Assembly: GCA_027533385.1 (NCBI GenBank)
Contig: JAPZUE010000051.1
Location: forward strand, 62,001 to 126,000
Length of the DNA stretch: 64,000 bases
Source: Rhizobium sp.
GTDB taxonomy: Bacteria; Pseudomonadota; Alphaproteobacteria; Rhizobiales; Rhizobiaceae
Direction of reading: 5' to 3'
The position numbers were made by a program, and so were the translations under genes. Below, piece by piece: positions 8,571 through 17,881 of this stretch (position 1 is the first letter of the stretch; each line of letters begins with the position of its first letter). A model generated the notes under the pieces. It was given only the letters and a program-made list of their open reading frames with translations. It had not been told where the DNA came from and did not search any database.

Positions 8571-9833
8571 ATGGCACGACTTCGAAAGCCGCTGCGCTGG
8601 CTGCTGACCACCGTTTCACTGGTCGCCGCCGCAGGTTTCGCCACGCACGCTTCCGCCGTTTCCCGCAGTGCCGTCGAAGCGCAGTTCCGGCAATGGATTG
8701 CAGGTGATCTCTGGCGGGCGGCTCAGGAAGGCGGGATCAGCAAGGAGGCCTTCGATCGGACCTTGCAGAACGTCAAGCTGGAATGGGACCTGCCCGATCT
8801 CGTGCCCCCTGGCACGGAGCCGCCGAAGGAGCGGACGCAGAGCCAGGCGGAATTCAGCTCGCCGGCCTCCTATTTCAACGAGAAACGGATGCAGGGTCTG
8901 GCCGCCACCGGGCGAACGCTTGCAAGCCAGCATGCCTCGACGCTGCGCAAGGTGGAAGCGACCTATGGGGTTCCAGGATCGATCATTGTCGCCATCTGGG
9001 GGCGCGAGTCCGGCTATGGAAGGGCGAAGCTGCCGCATTCGGCGATCGATGTGCTGGCAACAAAGGCCTTCATGTCGACGCGCAAGCCGATGTTCCAGCA
9101 GGAGCTGATCTCGGCACTGCACATCGTCGAAAGCGGCGACGTGAGTGCCGACAGGTTGATGGGCTCCTGGGCCGGGGCGCTGGGGCAGCCGCAATTCATG
9201 CCGGGAAGCTATCTGAAATATGCGGTCGACTTCGACGGCGACGGCAAGCGCGACATCTGGAACTCGGTGCCCGATACGCTGGCATCCATCGCCAACTATC
9301 TGGTGAAGAGCGGCTGGCAGAGAGGTCGCGACTGGGGCTACGAGATTAGCATCCCCGACGGCGTTTCCTGTGCGCAGGAAGGACCCGACAGAGCCAAGCC
9401 CGTCTCGGCCTGGGCAAGCACCGGGCTGACCAGGATTTCGGGCCGGGCCTTCCCCTCATCAGAAGCGTCGCAGCCGGTGATGATGCTGGTGCCGGCCGGG
9501 ACCTATGGCCCGGAATTCCTCGTCACGCCGAATTTCTATGTGATCAAGGAATACAACAATTCCGATCTCTATGCGCTGTTCATCGGCAATCTGGCCGACC
9601 GGATCGCGAGTGGCGGCGGCGCCTTCAGGGCAGCCTGGGGCGATGTCGGCAAGATGCTTCGCTCGGATGTGCTCGCCATGCAGCAGGCGCTGGTCGCGCA
9701 AGGTTATGACGTCGGCAAGGTCGATGGTCTGCCCGGCTTCAAGACGCGACGCTCGCTTGGCGAATGGCAGGCGAAGAACGGGATGAAACCGACCTGCTAT
9801 CCGAGTGCGGATCTCAAGGCCAAGCTGCGCTGA
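8571..9833 (+). CDS. Lytic murein transglycosylase (MltB-type, family 3)
   Basis: Periplasmic peptidoglycan-cleaving enzyme. The 420-residue precursor has a cleavable-looking signal peptide (KPLRWLLTTVSLVAAAGFATHASA), then the family 3 catalytic domain with the glutamate in YGVPGSIIVAIWGRESGYG (about residue 150) and the motifs GSWAGALGQPQFMP and NYLVKSGW. A C-terminal peptidoglycan-binding domain (about residues 355-420) includes QQALVAQGYDVGKVDG. The start ATG 8571 has GGGAGG upstream. It follows recR closely and may be transcribed with it. Confidence 0.93.
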   Translation: MARLRKPLRWLLTTVSLVAAAGFATHASAVSRSAVEAQFRQWIAGDLWRAAQEGGISKEAFDRTLQNVKLEWDLPDLVPPGTEPPKERTQSQAEFSSPASYFNEKRMQGLAATGRTLASQHASTLRKVEATYGVPGSIIVAIWGRESGYGRAKLPHSAIDVLATKAFMSTRKPMFQQELISALHIVESGDVSADRLMGSWAGALGQPQFMPGSYLKYAVDFDGDGKRDIWNSVPDTLASIANYLVKSGWQRGRDWGYEISIPDGVSCAQEGPDRAKPVSAWASTGLTRISGRAFPSSEASQPVMMLVPAGTYGPEFLVTPNFYVIKEYNNSDLYALFIGNLADRIASGGGAFRAAWGDVGKMLRSDVLAMQQALVAQGYDVGKVDGLPGFKTRRSLGEWQAKNGMKPTCYPSADLKAKLR

Positions 9834-9842
9834 CCCTCAGGC

Positions 9843-11477
9843 TCAATGATGATCGATATGCGGCTGATGGAAGACGTCATCGGCCGGAGGTATTGCCTGA
9901 CGTTCGATCATCCGATGGACCTTGGGCGGCCTGTCGCCGCGATGAAGTTCGAGCAGCCGATCGGTGATCTCGGCATCGGCCTTGGTGCGTCGCTGGTTGT
10001 GGCGGACGTAATCCACCCAGGTCGGGACGTGATATGTTTCCGTCCAGATATCAGGGTTTTCCAGATCGCGCATCAGCGCCCAGTTTCGCGCCCCGTCGCG
10101 CAAACGGATGCGACGGCGCTCGACCATGATCGTCAAGAACTCTGGAACGTCTTCATCGGTGATCTCGAAATCGACATGGATGACGATCGGGCCGCTGCGC
10201 GGGCGGATATCGAGCTTCAGGGCAGGCTCGTTGAAGCGGTTGAGCGGATCGAGGTCGAGGGTGGCGAAAGCCGGCATGGGCAGAAAGAAGCCGATGAAGA
10301 CGCCTGCTATCATCAGGAGGCTCGAGGCGACCAGCGCGTGACCGGAGCCGTAGCTTTCAGCCACGCTGCCCCAGAGCCAGCTGCCGGTTGCCATGCCGCC
10401 GAAGGTGGCGGTCTGGTAGAGCGAGAGTGCCCGGCCAACGACCCAGCGTGGGGTGGAGAGCTGCACGACGGTATTGAACAGAGACAGCGCCAGGACCCAG
10501 CAGGCGCCGGCGACCATCAGGGCAAGCGCCGTGATCCAGATCGAGGTGCTGATGCCGGTGACGCCGGCGGCAACGGCAAATCCGGCAAAGGCTGCGCGGA
10601 CGATGTCCTCGCTCGACAGGAGTTCGCGGGCGCGCTGGTTGGAAAATGCGCCGAAGATGGCGCCGAGCCCGAAGGCCCCGAGCAGGCCGCCAAAGGTGAG
10701 CGGACCTCCGGACAACTGGTCGCGGGCGACGATCGGCAGCAGCGAGAGGATCGCGGTTGCGGTCAGGCCGAAGACGAAGCCGCGGAAGAGAACCTTGCCG
10801 AGATTGGGCGACATCGCGACGTAGCGCAATCCGGCAGCGATGGCCGAGCCGAGCTGCTCGCGGGGCAGCGGGTTCTTCGGGATGTCGGGGCGCCAGCGGA
10901 AAAGCGCGTAGATGATTGCGATATAAGAGAGCGTGTTGGCCGCGAAGGCAGCAGCGGCTCCCGCTGCAGCGACAATGGCGCCACCGATCGCGGGGCCGAC
11001 GCTGCGGGTGATGTTGAAGCCCATGCTGTTGAGCGACACGGCTGCAGGCAGATCACTGCGCGGCACGATATCGCCGACGGAGGCCTGCCAAGACGGGTTG
11101 TTGAGCGCCGTGCCGCAACCGATCAGGAAGGTGAAGGCAAGAAGCGCCCAGGGCGTGATGAGATCGAGGAGGGCGAACAAGGTCAGAAGCGCCGAGACCA
11201 CGATCATGAAAAGCTGGGCGGCGATCATCACCTTGCGGCGATCGAAGCTGTCGGCAATCGCACCGGCAATCAGCGACAACAGCATGATTGGACCGGTGTT
11301 GGAGGCCTGGACCAGGGCCACCATGTTCTCCGAGGTGGAGATCGACGCCATCATCCAGGCGGCACCGACGCCCTGGATCAGGCCACCGAGATTGGACGAG
11401 ATGCTGGCGATCCAGATCCGGCGATAGGCTTCGTTGCGGAGCGGCAGAAGCGGAGAACGGCGTTCGTTTGCGGACAT
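9843..11477 (-). CDS. MFS transporter (EntS/MFS_3-like) with cytoplasmic C-terminal domain
   Basis: Major facilitator superfamily exporter of unknown substrate. The 544-residue protein has about 12 hydrophobic segments over residues 15-410, with EntS-like features such as GGLIQGVGAAWMM and DSFDRRKVM. A soluble C-terminal extension of about 120 residues ends in a His-rich HQPHIDHH. That layout is typical of the MFS_3 subgroup found widely in Rhizobiales. I chose ATG 11475-11477 (MSANERRSPLLPLRNEAYRRIW) because the longer reading has no conserved features; its ribosome site is weak. Confidence 0.82.
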   Translation of the reverse strand: MSANERRSPLLPLRNEAYRRIWIASISSNLGGLIQGVGAAWMMASISTSENMVALVQASNTGPIMLLSLIAGAIADSFDRRKVMIAAQLFMIVVSALLTLFALLDLITPWALLAFTFLIGCGTALNNPSWQASVGDIVPRSDLPAAVSLNSMGFNITRSVGPAIGGAIVAAAGAAAAFAANTLSYIAIIYALFRWRPDIPKNPLPREQLGSAIAAGLRYVAMSPNLGKVLFRGFVFGLTATAILSLLPIVARDQLSGGPLTFGGLLGAFGLGAIFGAFSNQRARELLSSEDIVRAAFAGFAVAAGVTGISTSIWITALALMVAGACWVLALSLFNTVVQLSTPRWVVGRALSLYQTATFGGMATGSWLWGSVAESYGSGHALVASSLLMIAGVFIGFFLPMPAFATLDLDPLNRFNEPALKLDIRPRSGPIVIHVDFEITDEDVPEFLTIMVERRRIRLRDGARNWALMRDLENPDIWTETYHVPTWVDYVRHNQRRTKADAEITDRLLELHRGDRPPKVHRMIERQAIPPADDVFHQPHIDHH

Positions 11478-11587
11478 GTCTACACTTTTCTGGCCATGGC
11501 GACCTCGCGGGAACGACCACGGTGGGTCAGACCTTGCCCTGCGCAACGCATGAATGGCAAGTTTGTTTTCAACCCTTCCCGAAAAGC

Positions 11588-11616
11588 TTGCAAAAGCCGG
11601 GGCAGTCGCGTATATG
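11588..11616 (+). promoter_or_regulatory. Predicted promoter of the rimP-nusA-infB operon
   Basis: TTGCAA (11588-11593) and TATATG (11611-11616) are separated by exactly 17 bases, predicting a transcript start near 11623 and an 85-base leader before rimP. The leader contains the hairpin at 11647-11674. Confidence 0.55.
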
Positions 11617-11646
11617 ACCTTCAAATTCTTGATCGACAGATGAAGG

Positions 11647-11674
11647 GTGGGCCCGGAAGGACCCGCTCTTTTTT
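11647..11674 (+). terminator. Terminator-like hairpin in the rimP leader (possible attenuator)
   Basis: GTGGGCCC and GGACCCGC pair around a GGAA tetraloop (one C-A mismatch, one G-U), followed by TC and six T. It lies between the predicted promoter and the rimP start, so it would end transcription before the operon unless read through. This suggests attenuation of the nusA operon; NusA is known to control its own operon in other bacteria. Confidence 0.5.
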
Positions 11675-11707
11675 ATTGGCGATCGCAGCCAATCGGGAGT
11701 AAAACGA

Positions 11708-12316
11708 TTGTCCGAAGACATGCCGAAGCCGGAACCCGGCGAAGCACGGATCATCACCGAGACGGGCCTTGACCGTCGTATCGCAGAGATTATCGAGCCC
11801 GTGCTCGTCGCGATGGATTTCAAGCTGGTTCGCGTGCGCATGATGAACCAGAACGGAATGACGCTGCAGATCATGGCAGAACGCACCGACGGCACGATGA
11901 CCGTTGAAGATTGCGAAGCCGTATCGATGGCGATTTCGCCTGTGCTCGACGTCGAAGATCCCGTCGACAAGGCCTATCATCTGGAAGTGTCGTCGCCGGG
12001 TATCGACCGCCCGATGGTCCGCAAGTCGGATTTCAGCCGCTGGCAGGGCCATATCGTGAAGTGCGAGACCTCGATCCTGGTCGAGAACCGCAAGCGCTTC
12101 CGCGGCAAGATCACCGACGTGAACCAGGACGGTTTCACCCTGGAGCGCGACCAGGTGGCCTATGGCGAGGAGCCGAAGGTGGTCATCCCCTTCAACACGC
12201 TCGCCGAAGCCAAGCTCATTCTGACGGACGATCTGATCCGTGACGCGCTGCGTGCCGACAAGCTCGCCAAGGCGCAGGCCGCGAACCAGAACGACGAAGA
12301 CGACAGCGAAGAATAA
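11708..12316 (+). CDS. rimP: Ribosome maturation factor RimP
   Basis: Assists maturation of the 30S subunit. The 202-residue protein has the two RimP domains, with the signature DCEAVSMAISPVLD and YHLEVSSPGIDRPM (about residues 65-105), then an acidic Asp/Glu-rich end. The start is a TTG at 11708 with GGGAG 7 bases upstream; an ATG at 11720 (MPKPEP) is an alternative. It is the first gene of the rimP-nusA-ylxR-infB operon. Confidence 0.95.
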   Translation: MSEDMPKPEPGEARIITETGLDRRIAEIIEPVLVAMDFKLVRVRMMNQNGMTLQIMAERTDGTMTVEDCEAVSMAISPVLDVEDPVDKAYHLEVSSPGIDRPMVRKSDFSRWQGHIVKCETSILVENRKRFRGKITDVNQDGFTLERDQVAYGEEPKVVIPFNTLAEAKLILTDDLIRDALRADKLAKAQAANQNDEDDSEE

Positions 12317-12373
12317 CGTTTTGACCTATAGCCCGAGGCCGATGCCCGGGCGTGAAGACGGAGACCTAAGACA

Positions 12374-13981
12374 ATGGCAGTCAGTGCTAACAGGCTCGAG
12401 CTCTTGCAGATCGCAGATGCCGTTGCCCGTGAAAAGGTGATCGACCGCGAAATCGTGCTCGCCGCCATGGCCGACGCGATCCAGAAGGCTGCCCGCTCGC
12501 GTTACGGGACGGAGACCAATATCCGCGCCGACATCAACTCGAAGACCGGCGAGATCCGCCTGCAGCGTCTGCTCGAAGTCGTCGAGAAGGTCGAGGACTA
12601 TTCGACCCAGATCGCGCTGGAACTCGCCCGCGACCGAAATGTCGACGCCAAGATCGGCGACTATATCGCCGACCCGCTGCCGCCGATGGATTTCGGTCGT
12701 ATCGCTGCCCAGTCGGCCAAGCAGGTCATCGTGCAGAAGGTGCGCGAAGCCGAGCGTGACCGCCAGTACGACGAGTTCAAGGACCGCGTCGGCGAAATCG
12801 TCAACGGCACCGTCAAGCGCGTCGAATACGGCAATGTCATCGTCGACCTCGGCCGTGGCGAAGGCATCATCCGTCGCGACGAGATGATCCCGCGTGAAGC
12901 CTTCCGTTACGGCGACCGCGTCCGCGCCTATGTCTACGACGTGCGCCGCGAACAGCGCGGCCCGCAGATCTTCCTGTCGCGTACCCATCCGCAGTTCATG
13001 GTGAAGCTCTTCACCATGGAAGTGCCTGAGATCTACGACGGCATCATCCAGATCAAGTCGGTTGCCCGTGACCCGGGTTCGCGCGCCAAGATCGCCGTCA
13101 TTTCGAACGATAGCTCGATCGATCCGGTCGGCGCCTGCGTTGGTATGCGCGGTAGCCGTGTTCAGGCGGTTGTCGGCGAATTGCAGGGTGAGAAGATCGA
13201 CATCATCCCGTGGAGCCAGGATCCGGCTTCCTTCATCGTCAACGCCCTGCAGCCGGCTGAAGTCGCCAAGGTCGTTCTCGACGAAGATGCAGAGCGTATC
13301 GAGGTCGTGGTTCCGGACGAGCAGCTGTCGCTGGCGATCGGTCGTCGCGGTCAGAACGTGCGTCTGGCGTCGCAGCTGACCGGCTGGGACATCGACATCA
13401 TGACGGAAGCCGAAGAGTCCGAGCGCCGCCAGAAGGAATTCAACGAGCGCACCAACCTCTTCATGAACGCGCTCGACGTCGACGAAATGGTTGGCCAGGT
13501 GCTGGCGTCGGAAGGCTTCGCCCAGGTCGAGGAAGTGGCTTACGTCGATCTCGACGAAATCGCCTCGATCGACGGTTTCGACGAAGACACGGCTCAGGAG
13601 ATCCAGACCCGCGCCCGCGAATATCTGGAAAAGATCGAAGCCGAAATGGATGCCAAGCGCCGCGAACTCGGCGTGTCCGACGAGCTGCGCCAGATCGATG
13701 GCCTGACGTCGGCCATGCTGGTGGCTCTCGGCGAAGACGGCATCAAGACGATCGAGGACTTTGCCGGCTGCGCCGCTGACGATCTCGTCGGCTGGAGCGA
13801 GCGCAAGGATGGCGAGACGAAGAAGTTCGAGGGCCTGTTCTCGAAGTTCGACATTTCGCGCGCCGAGGCAGAAGCCATGGTCGTACAGGCTCGTCTGGCT
13901 GCTGGCTGGATCACCGAGGAAGACCTTGCAGCCCAGGCTGAAGGCGAACTCGAAGGCGAAGAAGCCGAGCAGGAAGCGTGA
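12374..13981 (+). CDS. nusA: Transcription termination/antitermination factor NusA
   Basis: RNA polymerase-binding factor for pausing, termination and antitermination. The 535-residue protein has the N-terminal polymerase-binding domain (1-130), an S1 domain (VNGTVKRVEYGNVIVDLGRGEG), KH domains with GACVGMRGSRVQAVVGEL and LAIGRRGQNVRLASQLTG, and a C-terminal region with two helix-hairpin-helix-type repeats (about 355-510), ending in a Glu-rich tail. The final codons overlap the next gene by one base. Confidence 0.97.
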   Translation: MAVSANRLELLQIADAVAREKVIDREIVLAAMADAIQKAARSRYGTETNIRADINSKTGEIRLQRLLEVVEKVEDYSTQIALELARDRNVDAKIGDYIADPLPPMDFGRIAAQSAKQVIVQKVREAERDRQYDEFKDRVGEIVNGTVKRVEYGNVIVDLGRGEGIIRRDEMIPREAFRYGDRVRAYVYDVRREQRGPQIFLSRTHPQFMVKLFTMEVPEIYDGIIQIKSVARDPGSRAKIAVISNDSSIDPVGACVGMRGSRVQAVVGELQGEKIDIIPWSQDPASFIVNALQPAEVAKVVLDEDAERIEVVVPDEQLSLAIGRRGQNVRLASQLTGWDIDIMTEAEESERRQKEFNERTNLFMNALDVDEMVGQVLASEGFAQVEEVAYVDLDEIASIDGFDEDTAQEIQTRAREYLEKIEAEMDAKRRELGVSDELRQIDGLTSAMLVALGEDGIKTIEDFAGCAADDLVGWSERKDGETKKFEGLFSKFDISRAEAEAMVVQARLAAGWITEEDLAAQAEGELEGEEAEQEA

Positions 13982-14664
13982 TGAGCGCGCAGACGCCCGA
14001 CGCGACAGAGGCCGAAGACGATTTCGACCTCTCCGACGTGAACGGACGGATGTGCATCGTCACCCGCGAAAGCGGATCGCCGGAGACGCTCCTGCGGTTC
14101 GTGGCGGCCCCGGACGGGACCATCGTCCCGGATCTGAAGCGGACGCTTCCGGGTCGTGGCTGCTGGGTCAGCCCGAGCCGCGAGGCCGTCGACAAGGCCG
14201 TGGCGAAGAAGCTCTTCGCCCGCGCCCTGAAACGGGATGTGAAGGCGGATCCGGAGCTCGGATCCGTCGTCGACCGTCTCCTGGTCGCGCAGCTGATCGG
14301 CATGATGAACATGGCCCGCAAGGCCGGCCAGTTCATCACCGGAGCGGCGAAGGTCGAGGCGGCCGTGCGCAGCGGCGAGGCCATCGCGGTGTTCCATTCG
14401 CTGGATGCCGCGGCGGATGGCGTGAGAAAGATCGACCAGGCCCGAAAGGCCTGGCACCTCGGAACGGGGGCGGATGCGGAAGTGCCCGCATACCACCTGC
14501 TCACCGGGGCGGAATTGGACGAACAGATGGGCCAGAATGCGTTTATCCATGCTTGCGTGCTTGCAGGGCAGGCGGGTGAGGGTGTAGTGAAGCGCGCAAC
14601 TCTGCTCGAAACCTATCGCGGCCACTCGCCGCAGGGATCGGGCGCTGGCCCGAAATCACAATGA
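13981..14664 (+). CDS. YlxR/DUF448 plus L7Ae-like RNA-binding protein
   Basis: Predicted RNA-binding protein of the nusA-infB operon. The 227-residue product fuses an N-terminal YlxR (DUF448) domain (RMCIVTRESGSPETLLRFV ... GRGCWVSPSREAV, about residues 20-90) to a C-terminal L7Ae/YlxQ-like domain (VAQLIGMMNMARKAGQFITGAAKVEAAVR), as is usual in alphaproteobacteria. The start is the ATG whose A is the last base of the nusA TGA. The exact role is not established; the operon position implies ribosome or transcription-coupled work. Confidence 0.9.
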   Translation: MSAQTPDATEAEDDFDLSDVNGRMCIVTRESGSPETLLRFVAAPDGTIVPDLKRTLPGRGCWVSPSREAVDKAVAKKLFARALKRDVKADPELGSVVDRLLVAQLIGMMNMARKAGQFITGAAKVEAAVRSGEAIAVFHSLDAAADGVRKIDQARKAWHLGTGADAEVPAYHLLTGAELDEQMGQNAFIHACVLAGQAGEGVVKRATLLETYRGHSPQGSGAGPKSQ

Positions 14665-14765
14665 CGCGGTCACCGGCACAGGTCGGCCTCCGTGGTTTAG
14701 GACAGTATGTGAACGGCGAGGCCTGATGCTCGGCATCCGGCCCCGCTCGAAGGAACGGGAACGGA

Positions 14766-17447
14766 ATGACCGACAACAAAGACGACAAGACAATCGGCGT
14801 GAAGAAGACTCTCACCCTGAAGCCCTCGGGGATGAGCCAGGGTACCGTGCGCCAGGACATGGGGCGCGGCCGTACGAAGTCGGTCGTCGTCGAGACGGTG
14901 AAGCGCCGCCCGACCCGCCCGCTGGACGAAAAGCCGATCACGCCGATTGCGGCGCCCGCAGCACGCGCACCGGAAGCCCCTGCCCCGCAGGCGCAGCCGC
15001 GACCGGCTCCGGCCCAGCCTCAGGCACCGGCTCCGCGCATCCATCAGCCTGCATCACAGCAGCAGCGCCCGCAGCAGCAGCAGCCGCAGCGCCAGCCGGA
15101 ACGCCCGCGCGGCGCCGTCCTGCACGACCTGTCGGCGAGCGAAATGGACGCCCGTCGCCGCGCGCTCATCGAGGCCCAGGCCCGCGAGGTCGAGGAAGCC
15201 AAGCAGCGCGCCATCGAAGATGAGCGTCGCAAGGCAGAAGCTGCAGAAGCTGCCCGCCTTGCCGCAGAAGAGGCCGCTCGCCGGGCACTGGAACCGAAGG
15301 TGGAAGTGGAGGCCGAACCCGAGCCTGCACCGGCACCGGCACCGGCGCCCGTTGCCGCCGCACCGGTCGTACCGGTTCGTCCGGCCGCTCCCGCTGCTCC
15401 GGCTGCTCCGGCAGCTCCGGGCTTTGTTCGCGGTCGCAAGACCGACGACGATGACGATGATCGCGGTCCCGCACGCAGCATTCCGGGTCGCGGCAAGGTC
15501 GCAGCTCCGGCTCCGGCCAAGGTCCCTGCCCGTCCGAAGGCCGAGGAAGATCGCCGTCGCGGCAAGCTGACCGTCACCAGCGCCAACGTGGACGACGACG
15601 GCAATGCCCGTGGCCGTTCGCTCGCCTCCATGCGTCGCCGCCAGGAGAAATTCCGCCGCAGCCAGATGCAGGAGACCCGCGAAAAGGTCATGCGCGAAGT
15701 CATTCTGCCGGAAACCATCACCATCCAGGAACTGTCGCAGCGCATGTCCGAACGCGCCGTCGACGTCATCAAGTACCTGATGAAGGAAGGCCAGATGATG
15801 AAGCCGGGCGACGTCATCGACGCCGACCTCGCCGAACTCATCGCGACCGAATTCGGCCATACCGTCAAGCGCGTTTCGGAATCGGACGTCGAAACCGGTA
15901 TCTTCAACGTGGCTGACGACGAAGGCGAGCTTCTGCCGCGTCCGCCTGTCGTCACGATCATGGGTCACGTCGACCACGGCAAGACCTCGCTGCTCGACGC
16001 CATCCGTCATGCCAACGTGGTTGCCGGCGAAGCCGGTGGCATCACGCAGCATATCGGTGCCTATCAGGTCGAACAGAACGGTCAGAAGATCACCTTCATC
16101 GACACCCCCGGCCACGCCGCGTTTACCGCGATGCGTGCCCGTGGTGCCCAGGCAACCGACATCGCGATCCTCGTGGTCGCGGCCGACGACAGCGTGATGC
16201 CGCAGACGATCGAGTCGATCAACCACGCCAAGGCGGCCGGCGTGCCGATCATTGTGGCGATCAACAAGGTCGACAAGCCGACAGCCGATCCGCAGAAGGT
16301 TCGCACGCAGCTCCTGCAGCACGAAGTCTTCGTCGAATCCATGGGTGGTGAAGTTCTCGACGTCGAAGTCTCGGCAAAGAACAAGACCAACCTCGACAAG
16401 CTCTTGGAAGCGATCCTGCTGCAGGCCGAAATTCTTGACCTCAAGGCCAATCCGAACCGGACGGCCGAAGGTACGGTCATCGAAGCCGAGCTCGACCGTG
16501 GCCGCGGCGCGGTGGCAACCGTGCTGATCCAGAAGGGTACGCTGCGTCCGGGCCAGATCATCGTTGCCGGCGACCAGTGGGGCCGTGTGCGCGCGCTGGT
16601 CAACGACAAGGGCGAGCACGTCAAGGAAGCGGGTCCTGCCATGCCGGTCGAGGTTCTCGGCCTGTCGGGCACGCCGGCTGCCGGCGACAAGTTCGCCGTG
16701 GTCGAAAACGAAGCCCGTGCTCGCGAAATCTCCGAGTATCGCCAGCGTCTCGCCCGCGACAAGGCGGCTGCCCGCCAGTCCGGTTCGCGCGGCTCGCTCG
16801 AGCAGATGATGAACCAGCTGCAGTCCTCCGGCATGAAGGAGTTCCCGCTGGTCATCAAGGGCGACGTGCAGGGCTCGATCGAAGCCATTGCCGGTGCGCT
16901 GGAAAAACTCGGCACCGACGAAGTGCGTGCCCGGATCGTTCACTCCGCCGTTGGTGGCGTGACCGAGTCGGACATCTCGCTCGCCGAAGCCTCGAACGCT
17001 GCCATCATCGGCTTCAACGTCCGTGCAAACGCCCAGGCCCGTTCGCTGGCCGAGCGCGAAGGCATCGAGATCCGCTACTACAACATCATCTACGATCTGG
17101 TGGATGACGTGAAGGCAGCGATGTCAGGTCTTCTGTCGCCGGAACGTCGCGAGACCTTCCTCGGCAATGCCCAGATCCTCGAAGTGTTCAACATCACGAA
17201 GGTTGGCAAGGTCGCAGGCTGCCGTGTCGTCGAAGGCAAGGTTGAACGTGGTGCGGGTGTCCGTCTTGTGCGCGACAACGTCGTCATCCACGAAGGCAAG
17301 CTCAAGACGCTCAAGCGCTTCAAGGACGAAGTCTCCGAAGTGCCGGTCGGTCAGGAATGCGGTATGGCCTTCGAGAACTACGAAGACATCCGCGCCGGCG
17401 ATACGATCGAGTGCTTCCGCGTCGAACACGTCACCCGCACGCTATAA
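14766..17447 (+). CDS. infB: Translation initiation factor IF-2
   Basis: GTPase that brings initiator tRNA to the 30S subunit. The 893-residue protein has a long low-complexity N-terminal half (Ala/Pro/Gln/Arg/Glu-rich, residues 50-270), the IF2_N-type segment LPETITIQELSQRMSERAVDVIKYL, and the G domain with GHVDHGKTSLL, DTPGHAAF and NKVDKP (about 395-520). Beta-barrel domains and the C-terminal fMet-tRNA-binding domain end in DTIECFRVEHVTRTL. The repetitive Ala/Pro tract near 15310-15420 is coding and in frame. Confidence 0.98.
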   Translation: MTDNKDDKTIGVKKTLTLKPSGMSQGTVRQDMGRGRTKSVVVETVKRRPTRPLDEKPITPIAAPAARAPEAPAPQAQPRPAPAQPQAPAPRIHQPASQQQRPQQQQPQRQPERPRGAVLHDLSASEMDARRRALIEAQAREVEEAKQRAIEDERRKAEAAEAARLAAEEAARRALEPKVEVEAEPEPAPAPAPAPVAAAPVVPVRPAAPAAPAAPAAPGFVRGRKTDDDDDDRGPARSIPGRGKVAAPAPAKVPARPKAEEDRRRGKLTVTSANVDDDGNARGRSLASMRRRQEKFRRSQMQETREKVMREVILPETITIQELSQRMSERAVDVIKYLMKEGQMMKPGDVIDADLAELIATEFGHTVKRVSESDVETGIFNVADDEGELLPRPPVVTIMGHVDHGKTSLLDAIRHANVVAGEAGGITQHIGAYQVEQNGQKITFIDTPGHAAFTAMRARGAQATDIAILVVAADDSVMPQTIESINHAKAAGVPIIVAINKVDKPTADPQKVRTQLLQHEVFVESMGGEVLDVEVSAKNKTNLDKLLEAILLQAEILDLKANPNRTAEGTVIEAELDRGRGAVATVLIQKGTLRPGQIIVAGDQWGRVRALVNDKGEHVKEAGPAMPVEVLGLSGTPAAGDKFAVVENEARAREISEYRQRLARDKAAARQSGSRGSLEQMMNQLQSSGMKEFPLVIKGDVQGSIEAIAGALEKLGTDEVRARIVHSAVGGVTESDISLAEASNAAIIGFNVRANAQARSLAEREGIEIRYYNIIYDLVDDVKAAMSGLLSPERRETFLGNAQILEVFNITKVGKVAGCRVVEGKVERGAGVRLVRDNVVIHEGKLKTLKRFKDEVSEVPVGQECGMAFENYEDIRAGDTIECFRVEHVTRTL

Positions 17448-17488
17448 CGGTCTTGGCTGCCCTCGGCGGTCATACGAACAAACAGACG

Positions 17489-17881
17489 GTGGCCATCGCC
17501 ATCGTCTGTTTTCTTTATGCAACGAGTGCGTTCGCGGAAGTTTGCGACAAGGCCGGATGGGATCCATCAGACGGCGTTGTCACAGTCGCAAACGAAGTCG
17601 TCAACAGCGCACGGTGGTCATTCATCCTCGCGCTTGTAGTGACGATCGGCATCATGAAGGGTTGGCGCTGGTTGGTTTGGCCAATCACGCTGCTCTCACT
17701 GGGATTGGTGATACTGGGCCTTTCGGACGATCCCGAAGACCCAATCATGCTCTACATGATTGCCGAAGGTTGCCGAACAAGTTGGTCTGGGACCATCATG
17801 TCGATCTCCTTTGCAATGCCGCTGGCGATGGGCGCGCTCGTCGCAGTGCTGAAGTTTAAAATGAAGTCAGGAAAACCATGA
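17489..17881 (+). CDS. Small secreted/membrane protein of unknown function inserted between infB and rbfA
   Basis: I do not recognise this protein. From GTG 17489 it is 130 residues, with a signal-like N-terminus (VAIAIVCFLYATSAFA, then EVCDKAG), and three further hydrophobic stretches (about residues 40-57, 59-77 and 100-120) separated by short acidic or polar loops (DDPEDP; EGCRTS). Two Cys flank the mature part. A TTG at 17453 is an alternative start. Its TGA overlaps the rbfA ATG by 4 bases (ATGA), so rbfA translation may depend on it. Base use looks slightly AT-richer than its neighbours, e.g. AAGTTTAAAATGAAG at the end, which may indicate acquisition. Confidence 0.7.
   Translation: MAIAIVCFLYATSAFAEVCDKAGWDPSDGVVTVANEVVNSARWSFILALVVTIGIMKGWRWLVWPITLLSLGLVILGLSDDPEDPIMLYMIAEGCRTSWSGTIMSISFAMPLAMGALVAVLKFKMKSGKP

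Noticed and set aside
9846..11702. A 618-codon open frame on the plus strand opposite the MFS gene
   Set aside because: Hydrophilic mirror of a 12-helix transporter, no ribosome site or domain.
15300..15420. Tandem-looking Ala/Pro repeat in DNA
   Set aside because: In-frame low-complexity part of the IF-2 N-terminus, imperfect and normal for the family, so not a separate repeat element.
15054..16943. A 629-codon open frame on the minus strand opposite infB
   Set aside because: Shadow of infB with no domain features; the plus strand has the IF-2 GTPase motifs.
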